NCBI GenBank assembly: GCA_002104945.1 | Contig: MCFH01000041.1 | Location: 73,501 to 137,500 of the forward strand | Reading direction: 5' to 3' | DNA from: Piromyces finnis | Lineage: Eukaryota > Neocallimastigomycota > Neocallimastigomycetes > Neocallimastigales > Neocallimastigaceae | Length of the DNA stretch: 64,000 nt | Shown: positions 43,001-55,011 of the stretch, in pieces | How positions within the stretch are numbered: the stretch's first letter is position 1 | How the letters are laid out: each line of letters begins with the position of its first letter | The notes under the pieces: generated by a model | What the model was told of the DNA's origin: nothing | Seen by the model: the letters and a program-made list of their open reading frames with translations, nothing else | The model's database searches: none | Position numbers and translations under genes: made by a program

Positions 43001-44835
43001 TCAATGTGCTATGGGTAAACAAGCTATTGGTGCAGTAGCCTATAATCAATTTACAAGAACTGATACCTTATTGTATCTTAATGTTTATCCACAACAACCG
43101 ATGGTCAAAACAAAGACAATTGAATTAATTGGCTATAATAAATTACCAGCAGGTCAAAATGCTACTGTTGCTGTAATGAGTTATAGTGGTTATGATATTG
43201 AAGATGCTTTAATTGTTAATAAGGTAAAACTTTATATTATTAGTTTTTAAAATATATAAATATATCTGAATTAATTATACTAAATATAAATTATAATAAA
43301 ATAATTTGATTTTATTACTTATATTTATTTAACAGGCATCTTTAGATCGTGGTTTTGCTCGTGTACAAACTATGAGAAGATTCTCAGCTATGATTAAAAC
43401 ATATCCAAATGGAACTTATGATCGTGTATTTTTACCAAGAGATCCAGTTACTCATAATGTCGATCCAAAGTTTTCTGTATTAGAAGAAGATGGTATATGT
43501 GCGGTTGGTGAAAGAATTGATCCAGGAAAAGTACGTATTTTTTTTTTATTGGATAGATATAAATGAGAATGCAATAATTAATATATATTCTTTTTATAAT
43601 TTTTAAGTGCTACATATTTAAACAATCCCCCGTTGAAAATGGTCCAACAGCTGATGGAGTAATTTTATTTATTTATTTATTATTATTATTATATATATAT
43701 AAATTATTAATAACTAATTATATATATATTTATTTATTTACTTAAAATGAAAGACTCGTAATACTGTTGAATACACAAATACAGAACAAAACTTTAAATA
43801 TCCAGGTGTTTCATATGTTGATAGAGTAAGTAAAAAATATTGAAATAAATATTTTATCTTTATTTTTATTAATATATATGATAAACATTTTTAATTTTAT
43901 TTATTAGGTATTGATTACAACAAATGAAGAAGACCAAACCCTTGTAAAAGTATTGGTTAGACAAACTCGTCGTCCAGAATTAGGTGATAAATTCTCTTCA
44001 AGACATGGTCAAAAGGGTGTTTGTGGTTTAATTGTTAATCAAGAAGATATGCCATTTACTGATCTTGGTATTGTTCCAGATATTATTATGAATCCACATG
44101 GTAAATATTTTTTTCTCTCTATTTTTTTTTATGTTCAATATTAATGTTAATAATAAAATAAAAATAAATAAAATAAAAATGGATATATATATATTTACTA
44201 AAAATAAAAATATTTAATTTTATTATAATTTAAAAGGTTTTCCAAGTCGTATGACTGTTGGTAAGATGATTGAATTATTAGCTGGTAAAGCTGGTGTATT
44301 AAAGGGTGAATTACAATATGGTACAACATTTGGTGGTAGTAAGGTAGATGATATGTCAAAGATATTAATTGAAAATGGGTTCAATTATTCTGGTAAAGAT
44401 TATGTTACTAGTGGTATTACTGGAGAACCTTTAGAAGCTTATATCTTCTTTGGTCCAGTCTTCTATCAACGTTTGAAGCATATGGTATTAGATAAAATGC
44501 ATGCTAGATCTCGTGGTAAGCGTGCAGTATTAACTAGACAACCAACTGAAGGTCGTTCAAGGGATGGTGGTCTTCGTGTAGGTGAAATGGAACGTGATTG
44601 TTTAATTGGTCATGGTGCAAGTAATTTGTTAATGGAAAGATTAATGTTTAGTAGTGATGCATTCGAAATTGATGTATGTCAAGACTGTGGTTTAATTGGG
44701 TTCCAAGGTTATTGTCCATATTGTAAGAAGAGAAAGGGTGTTTCAAATATTCAAGTTCCATATGCTTGTAAGCTTTTATTCCAAGAACTAATGAGTATGA
44801 ATGTTGTTCCAAGATTAATTTTAGAAGATATCTAA
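40037..44835 (+). CDS. RPC2: DNA-directed RNA polymerase III second-largest subunit
   Basis: Ten exons: 40037-40192, 40512-40666, 40803-41304, 41443-41831, 41963-43223, 43336-43530, 43608-43658, 43754-43825, 43908-44100 and 44237-44835; 1190 residues (yeast Ret1 1149). It is the beta-like catalytic subunit that makes tRNA and 5S rRNA. Diagnostic Pol III sequence includes [51 protein letters not shown] and the switch to [19 protein letters not shown]. Active-site regions are present: [52 protein letters not shown] and [15 protein letters not shown]. The C-terminal zinc ribbon reads CQDCGLIG and CPYCKK. The segment across exons 6-8, between the wall-proximal motifs, is the least conserved and contains two very small exons. 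The start at the first ATG leaves a short N-terminal extension typical of the family. Confidence 0.97.
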
Positions 44836-45504
44836 ATTAAATAAAAGGAAAGCTAAATAATATGATTCTTTTTATCAATATTTTTTAAATATCATAATCA
44901 AAACGAAATAATATAAAAATAATAATTTCTATTTTAATATCATTGTTATTTTAACTTTTTTTTTTTTATTTTATTTTTTTATTTTAATGATTAATTAGAT
45001 TATAGAATTATAAAAAAATATATTATAAAAATCATTTTATAATTTTAAACTTTTTTTGTCATTTTTTATATAGTAATAGTAAGATTAATAATTGTAGAAA
45101 AGTATATTTATTTATGTCAAAACAATTACACTAATAATTTAATGTATATAATATACACACAGATAAAAAAATAATAAAAAAAAAATATCATATATATAGT
45201 TTTTTTAATCCATATTTATTTAATTATTATTTTATCTTTTTTTTTTTTTTTTATTTTTTTTCTATACTATATCATTTTCTTAAAAAAAATATATTTAAAG
45301 AATAATATCATTTCATATAATAATTATTTTATTATATATATATTTTTTACATTTATTTTAATGTTTTTATGTTTATTTGCTTTATTTTTTATTTTATTTT
45401 TAATTTTTTTTTATTGTTATTTTTTTTTTTTTTTTTTTTTGTTTTTTTTTGTTTTACTTATATAAACATTTTATTATTGTATATGTTATAAAATCATATA
45501 AACA
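44836..45504. other. Convergent intergenic spacer
   Basis: A/T spacer between the ends of RPC2 and YIP1, with several T-runs (the longest about 45421-45440). No feature is recognised. Confidence 0.55.
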
Positions 45505-46395
45505 TTAATATAATGCCATTAAAGCAAAACATGAATATAATAACAATATTGGATATGCCACAAGTATAATTTGATCCTTCATAGATAATGAGGTAATAAA
45601 CATTCTTGTTGCTGTAATTGTAGACCATACTAAGCATATACCACAACACATTTTTGCAACTGTGCCACTATTATATTTGAAAATTATATAAAAGTTCAAT
45701 AAAATAATAATTTTTATAAAAATTTCGAAGTTATATTATTACTATTATTACCTTGGATTTAAGAATGTAGAAATTGCTGATAATACCACTATTGGAAGAA
45801 GACAATAACCTAAAATACTGCCAGTATTTGATGGTTCTAAATGAGCTTCACTCATTAAATTAAGTATTAAATGAACTCCAATACTTCCTAATGATGCTAC
45901 ACCATAAATATAGCCGAAATTAACTTTTCCTCTCTTTTCAAGTCCATTTAAAAAATCAGAATTTATAAATCATATATTATTTTTATTAATTAAATTTAAA
46001 AATATAAAATATAAAATATAAAAATAAATATATAATTATATTTAATATTTGTAAGAATTACTAAATATTAAATTTATTTTATATAATACATACGAGAAGT
46101 AAAATAGAACCAAATATTAAACAAAAAATAAGTGGTCCAACAAGATCAGGGTTACCCATATTTTCATTATCATATTTCCTAAATGGATATAAAACTACAA
46201 GAGCCTTAAAAAGATAATATTTAATAAATTTAATCATTTTATGGAGGAGAAATGAATGATTATTATTTCATTTTACTCAATATTTACCTTCTTCTTAATA
46301 TCCGAAAAACTAATTTCTAATTCTATATTATTAAAAATTATATCATTGAAAATAATAATTATGGAAAAAAAATAATTAATGAATATTTATTGCTT

Positions 46396-46439
<44 letters not shown>

Positions 46440-46774
46440 AAATGTTTCATTTTTTAAATTTAAAGTTTTTAAAATAATTAATTACCTTCTAAAAGTGGTG
46501 GTTCATCATCGTATCCTCCAGTACCGAAAGCTGCTTTAATCGATGCAAAAGTTACTCTATCATTATATTCATATTGAGTATTCATGTTTCCAGTATAAAA
46601 ATTCTGTGGTGCTGGTGGTGTAAATCCGGTTGTTGTACCAGAACCATAAATTTGTTGATTGTCGTAAGTATTGGAAGAGTAGAATTGTAAATCATTATTA
46701 TTTTGCTCTGGTTGTTGTTGTTGATAATAATCCTGCTGATTACCAAACAAAACAGAATGTGCTTCGTTTTGCAT
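45505..46774 (-). CDS. YIP1: Yip1-family Golgi membrane protein (YIPF5/YIP1)
   Basis: Five exons on the minus strand: 46486-46774, 46288-46322, 46094-46204, 45752-45933 and 45505-45667; 259 residues (yeast Yip1 248, human YIPF5 257). YIP1 is a multi-pass protein of ER-Golgi vesicles that binds Rab/Ypt GTPases and is needed for COPII budding. The cytosolic N-terminus is Gln/Asn/Tyr-rich. It is followed by the conserved PPLLEELEISFSDIKKKAL segment, VLYPFRKYDNE, and DLVGPLIFCLIFGSILLL leading into the TM core. VNFGYIYGVASLGSIGVHLILNLM and CGICLVWSTITATRMF match the Yip1 core, which ends four or five TM segments later at ALY. A 35-base exon and a 163-base intron with a ~34-base poly-T tract (46399-46433) were found in the 5' half. 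Confidence 0.92.
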
Positions 46775-47805
<1,031 letters not shown>

Positions 47806-48487
47806 ATGTCAAACGAGCAACCAGAAGAGCATGTTGAAGAATTTAAGGAGCAAGATCGTTATCTTCCAATTGCAAATGTTGCTCGTATTATGAAAAGAGC
47901 ATTACCAGAAAATGCAAAAATCGCAAAGGATGCTAAAGAATGTGTTCAAGAATGTGTTTCGGAATTTATTTCATTCATTACAAGCGAATATCCTTTTAAT
48001 AAATTTTAAAATAAATGATTAAAAAAAAAGAAAAAAGAAAACTATTTAAATTGTTTATATAATCTTATTCCTTAATTTTTAATATATATAATGCTTTCTT
48101 GATTGTTATATTTTAATTTCTATTATTATTTCATTTTAATACAGCAAGTGATCGTTGCCAAAATGAAAAACGCAAAACAATTAATGGTGAAGATATTTTA
48201 TGGGCTATGCAATCTTTAGGTTTTGAAAATTATTGTGAAACATTAAAAGTTTATTTACATAAGTATCGTGAGGTATGTATAAATATTTATTAAATTATTA
48301 TTATTGTTATTATTTTTTAAAGAAAAGGGATATATTAATTAAAATTTCAATTTATTTTTTATAATGAAATAAAATAAACCAATTGAAATTATTAAAGGCA
48401 ACTAAGAATGAAAGATCTTCAGCAGGAAAAGATACTGGAATGGATGAAACTTTAGCAAATTTATATCAACAACAATATTATCAATAA
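47806..48487 (+). CDS. HAP3: CCAAT-binding factor subunit HAP3/NF-YB
   Basis: Three exons, 47806-47987, 48143-48272 and 48398-48487; 133 residues. HAP3/NF-YB is the histone-fold subunit of the trimeric CCAAT-binding factor and acts in the nucleus with NF-YC and NF-YA. The protein reads [68 protein letters not shown] in consecutive exons and matches the core through [19 protein letters not shown], then ends in a Gln/Tyr tail. The first intron cannot be GT-AG: exon 1 ends ...ACAAGCGA and the intron begins ATATCCTTT; it ends TTTTAATAC, and exon 2 begins AGCAAGTGATCG. Splicing there regenerates the invariant FITSEASDRC. The second intron is ordinary GT-AG. Confidence 0.95.
47988..48142 (+). other. 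Putative U12-type AT-AC intron
   Basis: 155-base intron in HAP3. The 5' splice site ATATCCTTT matches the U12 consensus (A/G)TATCCTTT at every position, and the terminal dinucleotide is AC. There is no GT in exon 1 that keeps the conserved histone fold, while AT-AC splicing joins GA to AGCAAGTGAT and restores FITSEASDRC in frame. A branch-like TTCCTTAAT sits at about 48069-48077; its distance to the 3' end (about 65 bases) is longer than usual for U12 introns. Confidence 0.8.
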
Positions 48488-48917
48488 AATAGAAAAACAT
48501 ACTATTTTATATATGTATAATTGTTGGATATCAATATCTTTTATATCATTTTAATTTTTTAAAATAACTCATTAATATGCATTTTATTAAAAGTAATTTA
48601 ATTTAATTAAAGTAACTGAAATATGTTTACCATTTATAATAGACTTGTATAAATTTAAAAAATATTATTAAAATAAATAATTTCTTATAAAATATAATTT
48701 TTATTATTTCATTTTATTATAAAAATTTATGATTTTATTATCTATTACATTAAATTTTGATATTTATTTATTTACGAATGAAAAATGAAAATAGAATAAA
48801 AAAAAAAAAAAAAAATCAATGAATAAATAAATAAAAAAATAATAATAATAAAATTTAAATGTTAATAAAAATTATCAATTATTAAATTTGCTATTCTTAT
48901 AAAGCATATTTAATGGT
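48488..48917. other. Convergent intergenic spacer
   Basis: A/T spacer of 430 bases between the ends of HAP3 and CDC43. No feature is recognised. Confidence 0.55.
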
Positions 48918-50751
48918 TTAATTGTTATTCCAAAAGATATTTTTTGGGAAGTTTTTATCAAATGTTTTTTTTGACATATTAAGTCTAGTTTCTAATTGTG
49001 GCAAACATTCAATCTCTTCAGTTTTTTCGGGTATTATAGCTAATGCAGCTATACCCATATATGAATGTAATATATCTTTATAGTATATAATATAATTAGA
49101 AATATTATTATTATAAGTTATTAATTATGTAAAATTATCTTACCTGGAAAATCAATTTCAGGATATTTAGCAAAACCTCCATATATTGTTTGAGTACTAT
49201 ATAAAAATTTTTTATGAGCTTCGTGATCTAAAAAATGATAACCGCCTAAGATCTATTATTGAATTTATAAATTATTAAAAAATTAAAAATTATTAATATG
49301 TATTTAAAAATTATTTAATTACATCAATAGCAGCTCCAATCCAGAATGAATAACAAGTATCTGGTGGTTTATTCGCCCTTCCTTGAAAGCCATCAACTTG
49401 TCTTGATAAACACCACAATAATGTATCCTTTTTTGATTTTAGACCCTCGTCAATTTTATTCATGAGACTCAAGGCAGCAACAGCACAAAATGTTGGTCCA
49501 CCTATCATAATATTTTAAAAATCATTTAATTAAATTAATGTTTAAATATCATTCTATGTTTAAATAGTTATTAAGATAATTAATATTAAACACTAATTTT
49601 TTAATTCTATGTTTAAACCACAAATTATAAATTAGTATATTTATAATTTGTGGTTTATTTATTATTATTATTATTTTTTTAAATTAATACCATGTGATTC
49701 TAAACCAAAGCCTTGAGAAATACCAAAATCATATGTCTTTTATATATATATATATATTTTAGTAATAGAAAATCAATTCAGTATAACTTCTTTTTTTTTT
49801 AATTATACATATATTTATTTGCATACTTGGCTTTTTTTAATGAAATCAATTGCTTTATCGATGTTTATACCACTCCAATCATTTAAAATATATGAAATTA
49901 CTGAAGCACAATACAAAAATCTCATATCATATTCCATCCCAAAAATGACTGGAGAGAAACTATTTATTTTAATTTATTATTGTTTTATTATATTTAAAAA
50001 TAATTATACTTTATGAATTTATAATTCAAACATTTAACATATATACCTTCCATCTTTCTGCTGTAAATGCGATATTGATTCAATTATAGCTTTTTTATTA
50101 ACGCGAGATAAATCATCTCCAAGAATTATTAAACATATAAGTGCGGTATATGTCATAGCTAAATTTGATGCATCATATGGCTCATGAATTGTTTCTTTCT
50201 TTTATTATTATTATTATTTTTTGGCAATTATAAATACAATTAATAATTATGTTTACATTTAATAATGTATTTATATATTCATAATATTTACTGAATTAGG
50301 TTCAAATTTATGACCAAGAAATGGTGCCCCTCTATAACCACATTGACCAATATCTTATATATTAATATTATTAAAACTTTTGTTTTTAGAAACCGGAGAT
50401 TATATATATATATTTTAATAGATTATTTAATTACTTCCTATTTCTGGATCCGGGTGGATTTGTTGTGCGTATATCCAATCAATTGTTTTTTGTTTGATAT
50501 CTGGCGTTAAAACATCGTCTAAAGCTCCTAAAAGATCAAGTCCAGAGATACAGAAGAATAGAAAAGTCATTCTATAACATAATCATTTTTAGAGATGAAT
50601 GAATTTAATATATAATTTAATTATTTATGCATATATTTTAATTAAGGTATATTTACCTATTAGTATCTGAACTGGTATATTGATATGGTAGCATTTTAAA
50701 GCATCTTTCAAAATACTTTATATGCTTATGTTTTTCAAAAGTTTCAGACAT
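48918..50751 (-). CDS. CDC43: Geranylgeranyltransferase type I beta subunit
   Basis: Nine exons on the minus strand: 50657-50751, 50435-50571, 50292-50353, 50047-50198, 49827-49959, 49691-49736, 49323-49501, 49144-49252 and 48918-49075; 356 residues (human PGGT1B 377). With the shared alpha subunit it attaches geranylgeranyl to CaaX proteins such as Rho1 and Cdc42 in the cytosol. The alpha-alpha barrel and catalytic zinc ligands are intact: the Asp-Cys pair in [15 protein letters not shown] and the His in [10 protein letters not shown]. The DTCYSFW sequence fits GGTase I; FTase beta normally has DGCYSFW and Rab GGTase beta differs too. Other matches are [69 protein letters not shown] and [10 protein letters not shown]. 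The start is the first ATG, eight residues before the family core. Confidence 0.95.
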
Positions 50752-51178
50752 TTTTTAAAATTATTTAAATTTTACATTAATAATATATTTATTCTGTTTC
50801 TTAACTTTTATTATTTAATAATAATAATAGAAATAAAATTTTTATATTATTATAATAGTCTTTAAATACATTTACTTTAATAATTATAAATAAAATTAAA
50901 GTTTTATTTTATAAAGAAATAATTATCAAAAATTTAATTAAAAATTAATCCATTAAAAACAAAGTAAATAAATAAATGAATTAATAAAAGATTTTTATTA
51001 ATTTTTTTTAAAATTTTTTTTACCAAAAGTCGGAGATAGTACTGTATAATATAAACATAAACATTAAATTTTTTCACATAAACTCATTAGTTAAGTTTTT
51101 ATACATATATATATATAAAAGACATAACTATAATTAAGTGTAAATAAGTATAACATACCATAAAATAAAATTTAAAAA
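50752..51178. other. Divergent spacer, CDC43/DNAAF1
   Basis: 427-base A/T spacer between divergent starts. It must hold both promoters. No motif stands out. Confidence 0.5.
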
Positions 51179-51739
51179 ATGAACAAATATTATTCCTCAA
51201 CACCACATTTAAGGTAATATTAAATATAAATTTATATGTCATTCAAAACCATTAAAGTTAATGATGAAGTAAATAATTTTATTATTTTTTTTTTTAAAAG
51301 AATAAGGAATTGTCGTGAGGTAGATAAGAAGGGTAATACTTTAATGACAGAAAAATACATTAAGCAGTTATGTCGTGAACAAAAATTATATGTTACTCCC
51401 CAACTAAATGATAAAATCTACTTACATTATAAAGGTATATTTAAATAAGTTATTAACATTTTATTTAACATTATAAGATGTACAATATATAAATATTAAT
51501 ATGTTAATCGTAATAACAATTTGATATACCAAGGTTTTAGTAAAATTGAGAATTTAACTAATTATACTGGTTTAAAAAGTCTTTGGTTAGAAGGAAACGG
51601 AATTGATAAAATTGAAAATTTAGGTAATACCATATTAAATATTTATAATTAAAAACATATTTTATTTCTAATATATATATATCTTTATTTATTATTAATA
51701 TTAGATCATTTAAAGGAATTAAGATGTTTGTATGTATAA

Positions 51740-51774
<35 letters not shown>

Positions 51775-54462
51775 ATATATATAATATTAATTTAAATTTA
51801 AAATGAAAATATTAATAATATTATTATAATAATGAAAATATTGAAGGTTTCTTCATCAAAATTGTATTAGTGAAATTAAAAATTTAGAAGAATTGGAAAA
51901 CTTAGATACTCTAAATCTTAGTAATAATTTAATTAAAAAAATTGAGAATATAGCAAAATTAAAATTATTAAAAACCTTAGATATTTCAAATAATTTTTTA
52001 AGAAATTCTGAAGATATAAATCATTTAATTGAGTGTGAAAGTATATGGTAATAAAGATAGTATAATAAAATCAACTAAATATTACATTTATATATTTTTT
52101 TGAACGACTATTGAATTTGCTTTAATTTAGTATATTAGATCTTTCAAAAAATAAATTAGATGATCCAACTATTATTAATGTTTTAGAAAAGATGCCAAAT
52201 CTGGTAAATTAATGTTCAAAATTCAAGAAAATAATTTTTAGAAATTTTAATTTTTTAATAATTAATATATTTTTTTCTTGGTTAAATAAAAGGCTGTTCT
52301 AAATTTGATGAATAATCCAGTTATTAAAAAAATATCAAATTATAGAAAGACAATGATTTCTCGTTGCAAAAGTTTAACATATTTAGATGATCGACCAGTT
52401 ACAAAAAATGAAAGATTAGCTACTGAAGCTTGGTAAAACATAATAAATAATAATATCTATATTTTTTTGCTTCTTATTATTAATAATTAATAAATTTCTT
52501 TTCATGTAATATCTTAAGGGTTATTGGGGGCATTGCTGCTGAAAGAGCTGAAAGGCAAAGACAAAGAGACGAAGAACGTGAACGCCATAATAGAAATTTC
52601 CAAGGTATATTTTTAAAACCTAATAATTAATATTCAGACTAATTAAGAAATATATATTAATTTATTTATATTAATTTGTTTATTTTTTATTTAAACATTT
52701 TTAATAGCAATGATGAAACTTAAAGAAAGGGGAATGAAAATCAGAATGGAAAAATATGGTATAGATAAAGAACCTGAATTCCAACCAGAATTAAAGAGTA
52801 AACAAATATATATTATTTAACTATTATATATTATTTTAAATTTTCTATATTATATAAAATAACTAATGATAATGTAAATATATATATATACTTTTTTTTT
52901 TATCAAATTACCTGTATTAAGAAATGCGTGATGACATGCTTAGAAAAGTTAATATTCCTATTGATGAATCAAGCAATAATGAAGCTAATTCTGAACTTGA
53001 TAGCCCACCACTTCTTGAAGAAGCAATTAATGAAGTATCTAATATGGTAAAAGCAAATACTCAACTTTCTGAATCTAAAGCTCCAATTAGATCATACACA
53101 TTAATGTCAACTAAAGGTATAAAAATTGAGATTAATAGTGATTCCGAAAGTGAATCCGATTCAGAGATAGAACAAACAAAATTAGATTCTAATTACAAAA
53201 ATTCTCCTGAATCTGATAATGAATATAGTGACATATTTAATGTGTCGAAAGAAAAGAAAAATCTAATTGAAGAAATTGATAATAATAATGATAATATATT
53301 AACCCAAAATTACTCAATAATTCATAAAGTTGATAGTGAGAATGAAAAGTCTAAATGTAAAACCGATTTAGTTATTGAAGATATTGAATCCTCAGGATCA
53401 TCAGATGTTGAAGAGACAAAAGACAAACAACAATATAATAATACTAATTCATTATTTAACAAATTATCTATTATTAATAGCACATTTATTGAAGAAAAAA
53501 TAAAGGAAGGCAATAAACCATTAATTGAAGAAATTCACGATGAAAAAGAAAAAGAAAATGAAAGCGAAAAGGAAAATAATAAACTATTAATTGAAGAAAT
53601 CCACGATGAAAATGAAAAAGAGAATAATAAACCATTAATTGAAGAAATCCATGATGAAAATGAAAATGGAAATAATAAATCATTAATTGAAGAAATTCAT
53701 AACGAAAATGAAAAAGAGAATACTAAACCATTAATTGAAGAAATTCATGATGAAAATGAAAAAGAGAATAATAAACCATTAATTGAAGAAATTCATGATA
53801 AAAATGAAAATGAAAATAATAAACCATTAATTGAAGAAATTCATGATGAAAATGAAAAGGAAAATAATAAATTATTAATTGAAGAAATCCACAATGAAAA
53901 TGAAAATAATAAACCATTAATTGAAGATATTCATGATGAAAATGAAAATGAAAATAATAAACAATTGCTTAATGAAACTCAAATAAAATATAATAATTCC
54001 ATAATACAAGAAATAAAAAATGAAAGTAGTTTAGATATTGAATTAAATAAAGCAAACATTAAAGATATTGAAGTATTAGATTTAATTGAATATGATAAAG
54101 GAGAGGACAATAAGGTTCAACCTGAAAGTTTAGCTGATACTTTGATTAATAGGATGTCAACAGGAAAGACGATATTTGATATACTTGATAGCGAATTAGA
54201 GTCTTCATTTTTAAAAAGAAGTATTGATGAAAAAGATACAGATTCAGAGGACTCTGAGGCAGAATTAATTATTAATTATGAATCATACGAAACCAATAAT
54301 AAAAAGGAAAATAAATATGAAGAAAAACAAATTCCAATAAGTAAAATTTCATTTAAAGATACAAATAATAAAACTGATAAAGAATTTAATACATTATTTT
54401 CTAAAGATAATGAAATTGAGAGAGAAGATTCTGAAGCTGAAATAATTAATGAAGAAAATTGA
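51179..54462 (+). CDS. DNAAF1: Dynein axonemal assembly factor 1 (LRRC50/ODA7)
   Basis: Ten exons: 51179-51213, 51301-51434, 51534-51623, 51705-51729, 51847-52047, 52131-52203, 52293-52432, 52519-52604, 52708-52797 and 52922-54462; 804 residues. DNAAF1 acts in the cytoplasm to preassemble dynein arms for motile flagella. The N-terminus ([28 protein letters not shown]) leads into the leucine-rich repeats, with [62 protein letters not shown], and [20 protein letters not shown]. The family hallmark [20 protein letters not shown] follows. The exon 10 half is a low-complexity acidic tail with ten copies of a [11 protein letters not shown]-type repeat. The start ATG at 51179 is supported by a phase-2 junction; an alternative start at 51236 reads through intron 1 and is less likely. 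Presence of this gene indicates a flagellated life stage. Confidence 0.95.
53505..53970 (+). repeat. Coding minisatellite in DNAAF1 tail
   Basis: Ten tandem copies of a roughly 15-19-residue acidic unit based on [16 protein letters not shown], encoded by about 45-57 bp each. Copies differ in the number of Glu/Asn/Lys residues after HDEN, and by K/L/S changes before LIEEIH. Confidence 0.93.
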
Positions 54463-54490
54463 TTCATTTGCTTTTTTTTTTTTCTTTAAA

Positions 54491-54521
<31 letters not shown>

Positions 54522-55011
54522 TTTTGTGTATATGAAATAAAAAATATATATTAAGGATTAACTGAAATATAATGAAAATTTTTGTATATATATAAATAAA
54601 CATTAAAGAATAATTAAAAAATGCTTATTAGTTTGGTGTGAAAATTTAATAAGTTTTTTTTACTAATAAAATTATTTAATAATTAATTATTACCTAAGTT
54701 ATAATATTATTATATTATATGTTTCACATTATCAATAAAGGAAATAATAGATTTATAATATTTAAGAAATAATAATAAAAAAAAAAATAATAAAATATAA
54801 ATAGTAAAATTTAAAATAAAAATTTGTTTTTGAACTTATTATCAAAATATATAATATTTTAAAAATTTTTTTATCAAATATTTTGTTTTTATTTATTTAT
54901 TTTTAAAATTTTAATTTTATATATGAAAATCAAGTAATTAAAGATTTTTAAATAGTAAAACTTTTGAAATATAATTAAACAATAATATATAATTACTATT
55001 CAAACTAATCA
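54463..55011. other. Gene-free spacer, DNAAF1 to RD-repeat gene
   Basis: 549-base A/T spacer between two plus-strand genes. (AT)n stretches lie at 54493-54520. No feature is recognised. Confidence 0.55.

Noticed and set aside
51236-51448. Alternative DNAAF1 start at 51236
   Set aside because: It reads through intron 1, giving a poly-Phe stretch. The 51179 start joins 51213 to 51301 in the right phase without it.
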